NCBI GenBank assembly: GCA_014904985.1
Contig: MU129031.1
Span: 1 to 64,000 of the forward strand
Length of the DNA: 64,000 nt
From: Hydnum rufescens UP504
Taxonomy: Eukaryota; Basidiomycota; Agaricomycetes; Cantharellales; Hydnaceae
Reading direction: 5' to 3'
Of this stretch, positions 61,098 through 64,000 are shown piece by piece. Within the stretch, counting starts at the first letter, position 1. Every line of letters starts with the position of its first letter. Position numbers and translations under genes: made by a program. Under the pieces are notes generated by a model. It saw nothing but the letters and a program-made list of their open reading frames with translations, had not been told where the DNA came from and did not search any database.

Positions 61098-64000
61098 TTA
61101 ACGAGCGAGAGACATGGGGTGGTAACCCTGGATGCGGGCTTGAGGAGGCTCAGATCGTCGGAACCGATCCGGCGTCTGTTGGCCTACCAGGCCGACTTGG
61201 GAGAGCGGAGATGAGACAGCAGACCCCGGATCTTGCTGGACTGGACGCGAGTTCGATCCATACGTATATCCTTGAGTCACGTCGTTCTGCGGCTGCACCT
61301 CATGTTCCAATTGTTGAGTTTGGGTTCCGGAGTGTGGCCCCGGCTGAGATTGCTGAGACTGCGATCTAGTCAGGTGGTGGGTTGAAACTGCGTCCCCTGG
61401 GGATAGCAGGGCGGACGCAGGTAGCGTCGACGGTATAAAGTACACCCTTCCGGTAGGATCGTTCCCGCCGCTGGCATAGTACGAAGCCCAAGCCTGCACA
61501 TTGGGGTCCGCATACTGTCTCGATGCGTCGAATGGATATGGCAGCGGACCATCAATAGGAGGTAATGGCGCAACAACCTGGGGGTTCGGTAGGCCCTGAG
61601 CGGGCTGAGATTGTTGTTGGAGGTGCGCCTGAGATGGGACTTGCTCGTACGGCTGCTGGATATTCTGAGCATGAGCCTGGGCTTGACCGACAGGTTGACC
61701 CTGAGGCTCAGCTTGAGGCTGGATTTGGGGGGACACCGGTGAAGTCTGTTGAGGTTGCGGCGACTGAACAGGTTGCACGAAGCCAGACTGAGTGGGCACG
61801 GGCGAAGCTGGAGGGCGATATCCCACCCCAGGGTCAGGATGCCCCTGCTGCTGCTTGTGAGGTGGCTCGGGAGGTGCAGTATATCCAGGCGATGGCAGCT
61901 GTTGTTGTTGGGCTGGTTGATACTGATGTTGTTGCACTTGCGGATTCTGTGCGGGAATCGGCTGTTGTTGCATCTTCATCTGCTGGAACTGCTGCTGCTG
62001 AAGTTGCTGCTGGTACACAGCCGGATCATTGGTCGCGTACAACGAAGGGGAAACTTGCGGCGGTACACTATAGGAATGTGGGAGCGGTTGCTGGGGCTCT
62101 TGAGACGGATAATTGGTCGGACGTGCTCCATCAAACTGCGGGAATTGGGGTTGGACGCCCTGCTGCTGGGGTCCGTAAGCACCTGGGGTCCACCCATATC
62201 CCGGAGAAGAGGCATAGCCAGTTACTGGATGAGAGTGTGAATCAGGCCGTTGCTCAGGAACCCTTGTGTAGTCGTAGAGCGCAGCTATGACGCAAGCATG
62301 GATCGGTGATTAGCGACGCACGCGAAAGCATTGACAGATGTGATTACCGCCAGGGTTGTGTTTCGCTAGACTTTCCTCCATAACTTGGTCAAAGATCCTT
62401 CGAGCCTTGACGAAACTTTCGTTCATAGCAACGAGATCAGCTTCGGACGGAAAACAGGGTCAATCCATATTCTGGCCTAAAATAAAGACAATCATCATCG
62501 AACCTCGTTTCTGACTATATCGGTCTATTAGTTTGACGATCTTGGGCCGTAGCGTCATGCTTGAACGATACAATTCCTGGAACGAGGCTTAAGTTGTTGA
62601 AATGGATCGCCAGGTGGAGACGCATACCTGAATTTCTTCGTTGTCGGCGATATTGTCTTTGAGGGGATCCACTTTGCGCAGCATTTCAAGAAGCTGGTCG
62701 ATTGCGGCAGCCTGTGCAAATATCTGAGCTTCTTGCTGTGCTTCCCGCGCGATTTCTGCCGGCGTTGGCTCTGCAATAGGTTCCTGGATGAAGGACAGGG
62801 AATCATTGATACGAACGTTGAGACAAACAGTCATTCGACCAACGACGTAGTTCACGGGGAAGATCCCAGTTTTTCCACGGAGCTGGCCTCGCCACCAGTC
62901 TTTGTACCCACGATCCACGACCTTGATTACATCCCCTTTCTCAAAGCCTAATTCGCCTGGTTCTGTGGGCTCAAACGTGTGAAGGGCTCTAACCCGACTG
63001 ATCTGAACCGGAGAAGGAGATGAGGCGGGCGGGGCAGACACAGGTTGGGCGGGAGCGGGTATAGAGGCAGGAATAGATGTGGGAGCGGCTGAGGACACTC
63101 GAGTAGGCTGAATGGGGCTCGAATGCTTTGCTAGTGAAGGATCAGTCGATGGAACCGCAGTGCGGATGGTTGATGAACGCGGGTGCGTCGGTACTGCGGC
63201 ATTTGGGGAAGGAGAAAAGCCAGAAGGATATGTGGTACCAGGCTTCGAGGAAGAGGCGGCGTTTGAACGAGTGGGTTGGGATGAAGAAGCAGCTATACTC
63301 GAAGAACCACCCTGATCAGGATACTTTGAGACCCAATTTGATCGGCCCCCCCTGTCCTTCATGGAGAGTTCTAAAACACGCTGCAGCTCTTCCTCTTCCT
63401 TTCGTCGAATTTCGTCATCAACCTCGGGAGGTGGAGGCTCATTTTCTGGTTCAAACTTGTAGTCTATAATCGAGGTTATCGGTGATGAGGTTGAGAATCA
63501 GGGGTCGCACAGACTCACTTTTGCCCTTCAGGCTCTCGTAGCACTCGCCCATGATGCCCAAAGTGGGGTCTGACTCAAATTCCCCAGCCCAAGTGCGGAT
63601 AAGATTAAGGGTTCTTCGCTTCACTTTCTCGTGAGTGTTCTGTCCATGGCTCAAGGCGTCATCAATACAAGTCATCGCCCACGTCATTAGGAATGGCACT
63701 ACTGACCCGATCCCCAACGAGTTTTTCGAGGCCCTGAGTGAAGGAACGAGAAGAAAGCTCGCGATGAAGTTCGATACCGCAATTCTTGGATAAGGCTTCA
63801 GCTAGTGATAGAGCGTAAAGCTGAACATTGGAAGTGCGGTGGGCAAGACGCTTGAGAATGGCTGCGATTACGTTTCTCGCCCTGAAGTACAAGACTCAGT
63901 GGGGGGTGAAACAGCCAATAGATCGAGATCCTCACCCAGTCTCGCCCTCTTCTTGAACCTTGTCGCAGAGACTGATGATAACTTCCCAATTCTCTGCAGT
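61098..64000 (-). CDS. HSE1: ESCRT-0 subunit Hse1/STAM (5' end beyond the window)
   Basis: Hse1 pairs with Vps27 to bind ubiquitinated cargo on endosomes. Reading from the right edge, the VHS domain covers TAENWEVIISLCDKVQEE, ARNVIAAILKRLAHRTSNVQ and KVKRRTLNLIRTWAGEFESD. A ubiquitin-interacting motif (EEELQRVLELSMKD) follows near 63370. A Ser/Pro linker leads to an SH3 domain (ALHTFEPTEPGELGFEKGD, WWRGQLRGKTGIFPVNYV, about 62975-62850). A GAT-type helical part follows (AAAIDQLLEMLRKVDPLKD, ELYRSSMTLRPKIVKLIDRY). The carboxyl 300 residues are Gln/Pro-rich with long Q runs, ending YHPMSLAR at 61098. All exon joins I checked keep frame. The start codon lies beyond 64000. Confidence 0.92.

Noticed and set aside
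61565..62290. 241-codon plus-strand frame opposite HSE1
   Set aside because: It is antisense to the Gln/Pro-rich tail of Hse1; low complexity keeps several frames open.

Overview
The window is eukaryotic and almost certainly fungal, from the Basidiomycota and probably the Agaricomycetes. The genes are broken by many short introns of about 40-80 bp with GTRNGT...YAG borders. The conserved genes are fungal housekeeping genes: Pso2/Snm1, the PCNA-binding Pol delta subunit, Ufd4/Trip12, Bfr2/AATF, Hse1, Vps20 and an Lpl1/Rog1-type lipase. The P-loop GTPase at the left end belongs to a type common in mushroom-forming fungi. I cannot name a genus. I found no rRNA, tRNA or CRISPR.

Layout. (1) 1-4.1 kb: a minus-strand GTPase gene with a degenerate ~75 bp tandem repeat at its 3' side, then an unrecognised plus-strand gene. 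(2) 4.6-17 kb and 25.1-29.3 kb: a mosaic of one repeated unit (U1-U6) in both orientations, including two head-to-head pairs. Each unit carries an intron-containing, mostly frame-broken gene whose best-conserved part has a CGSC/CGAC motif followed by a basic stretch. VPS20 (ESCRT-III) lies directly after U4, and a fragment of its first exon lies after U2, so the unit was duplicated with its neighbour. (3) 20-34.7 kb: two direct copies of a secreted type-B carboxylesterase gene, both frame-broken, flanked by an inverted duplication of another locus. One arm of that duplication holds an extra 1.2 kb with a proline-rich reading frame. A 307 bp MITE with 78 bp inverted ends lies downstream of the first esterase. 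(4) 35-64 kb: a normal gene-dense block, in order lipase (-), PSO2 (-), Pol delta subunit (+), secreted protein (-), UFD4/TRIP12 HECT ligase (+), acidic Ser-rich protein (-), BFR2/AATF (+), HSE1 (-, running off the right edge).

How the genes relate. PSO2 and the Pol delta subunit are divergent, with only 75 bp between start codons, and both carry PCNA-binding-type motifs, so they probably share a promoter. VPS20 and HSE1 both belong to the ESCRT pathway but sit 44 kb apart.

Caution. Single-base insertions or deletions interrupt frames even in genes expected to be essential or single copy (UFD4, Pol delta subunit, lipase, VPS20), often in homopolymers. Some apparent pseudogenes may therefore be uncorrected assembly errors. 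Exon borders were read by eye from splice consensus and protein conservation, so gene coordinates are outer limits.
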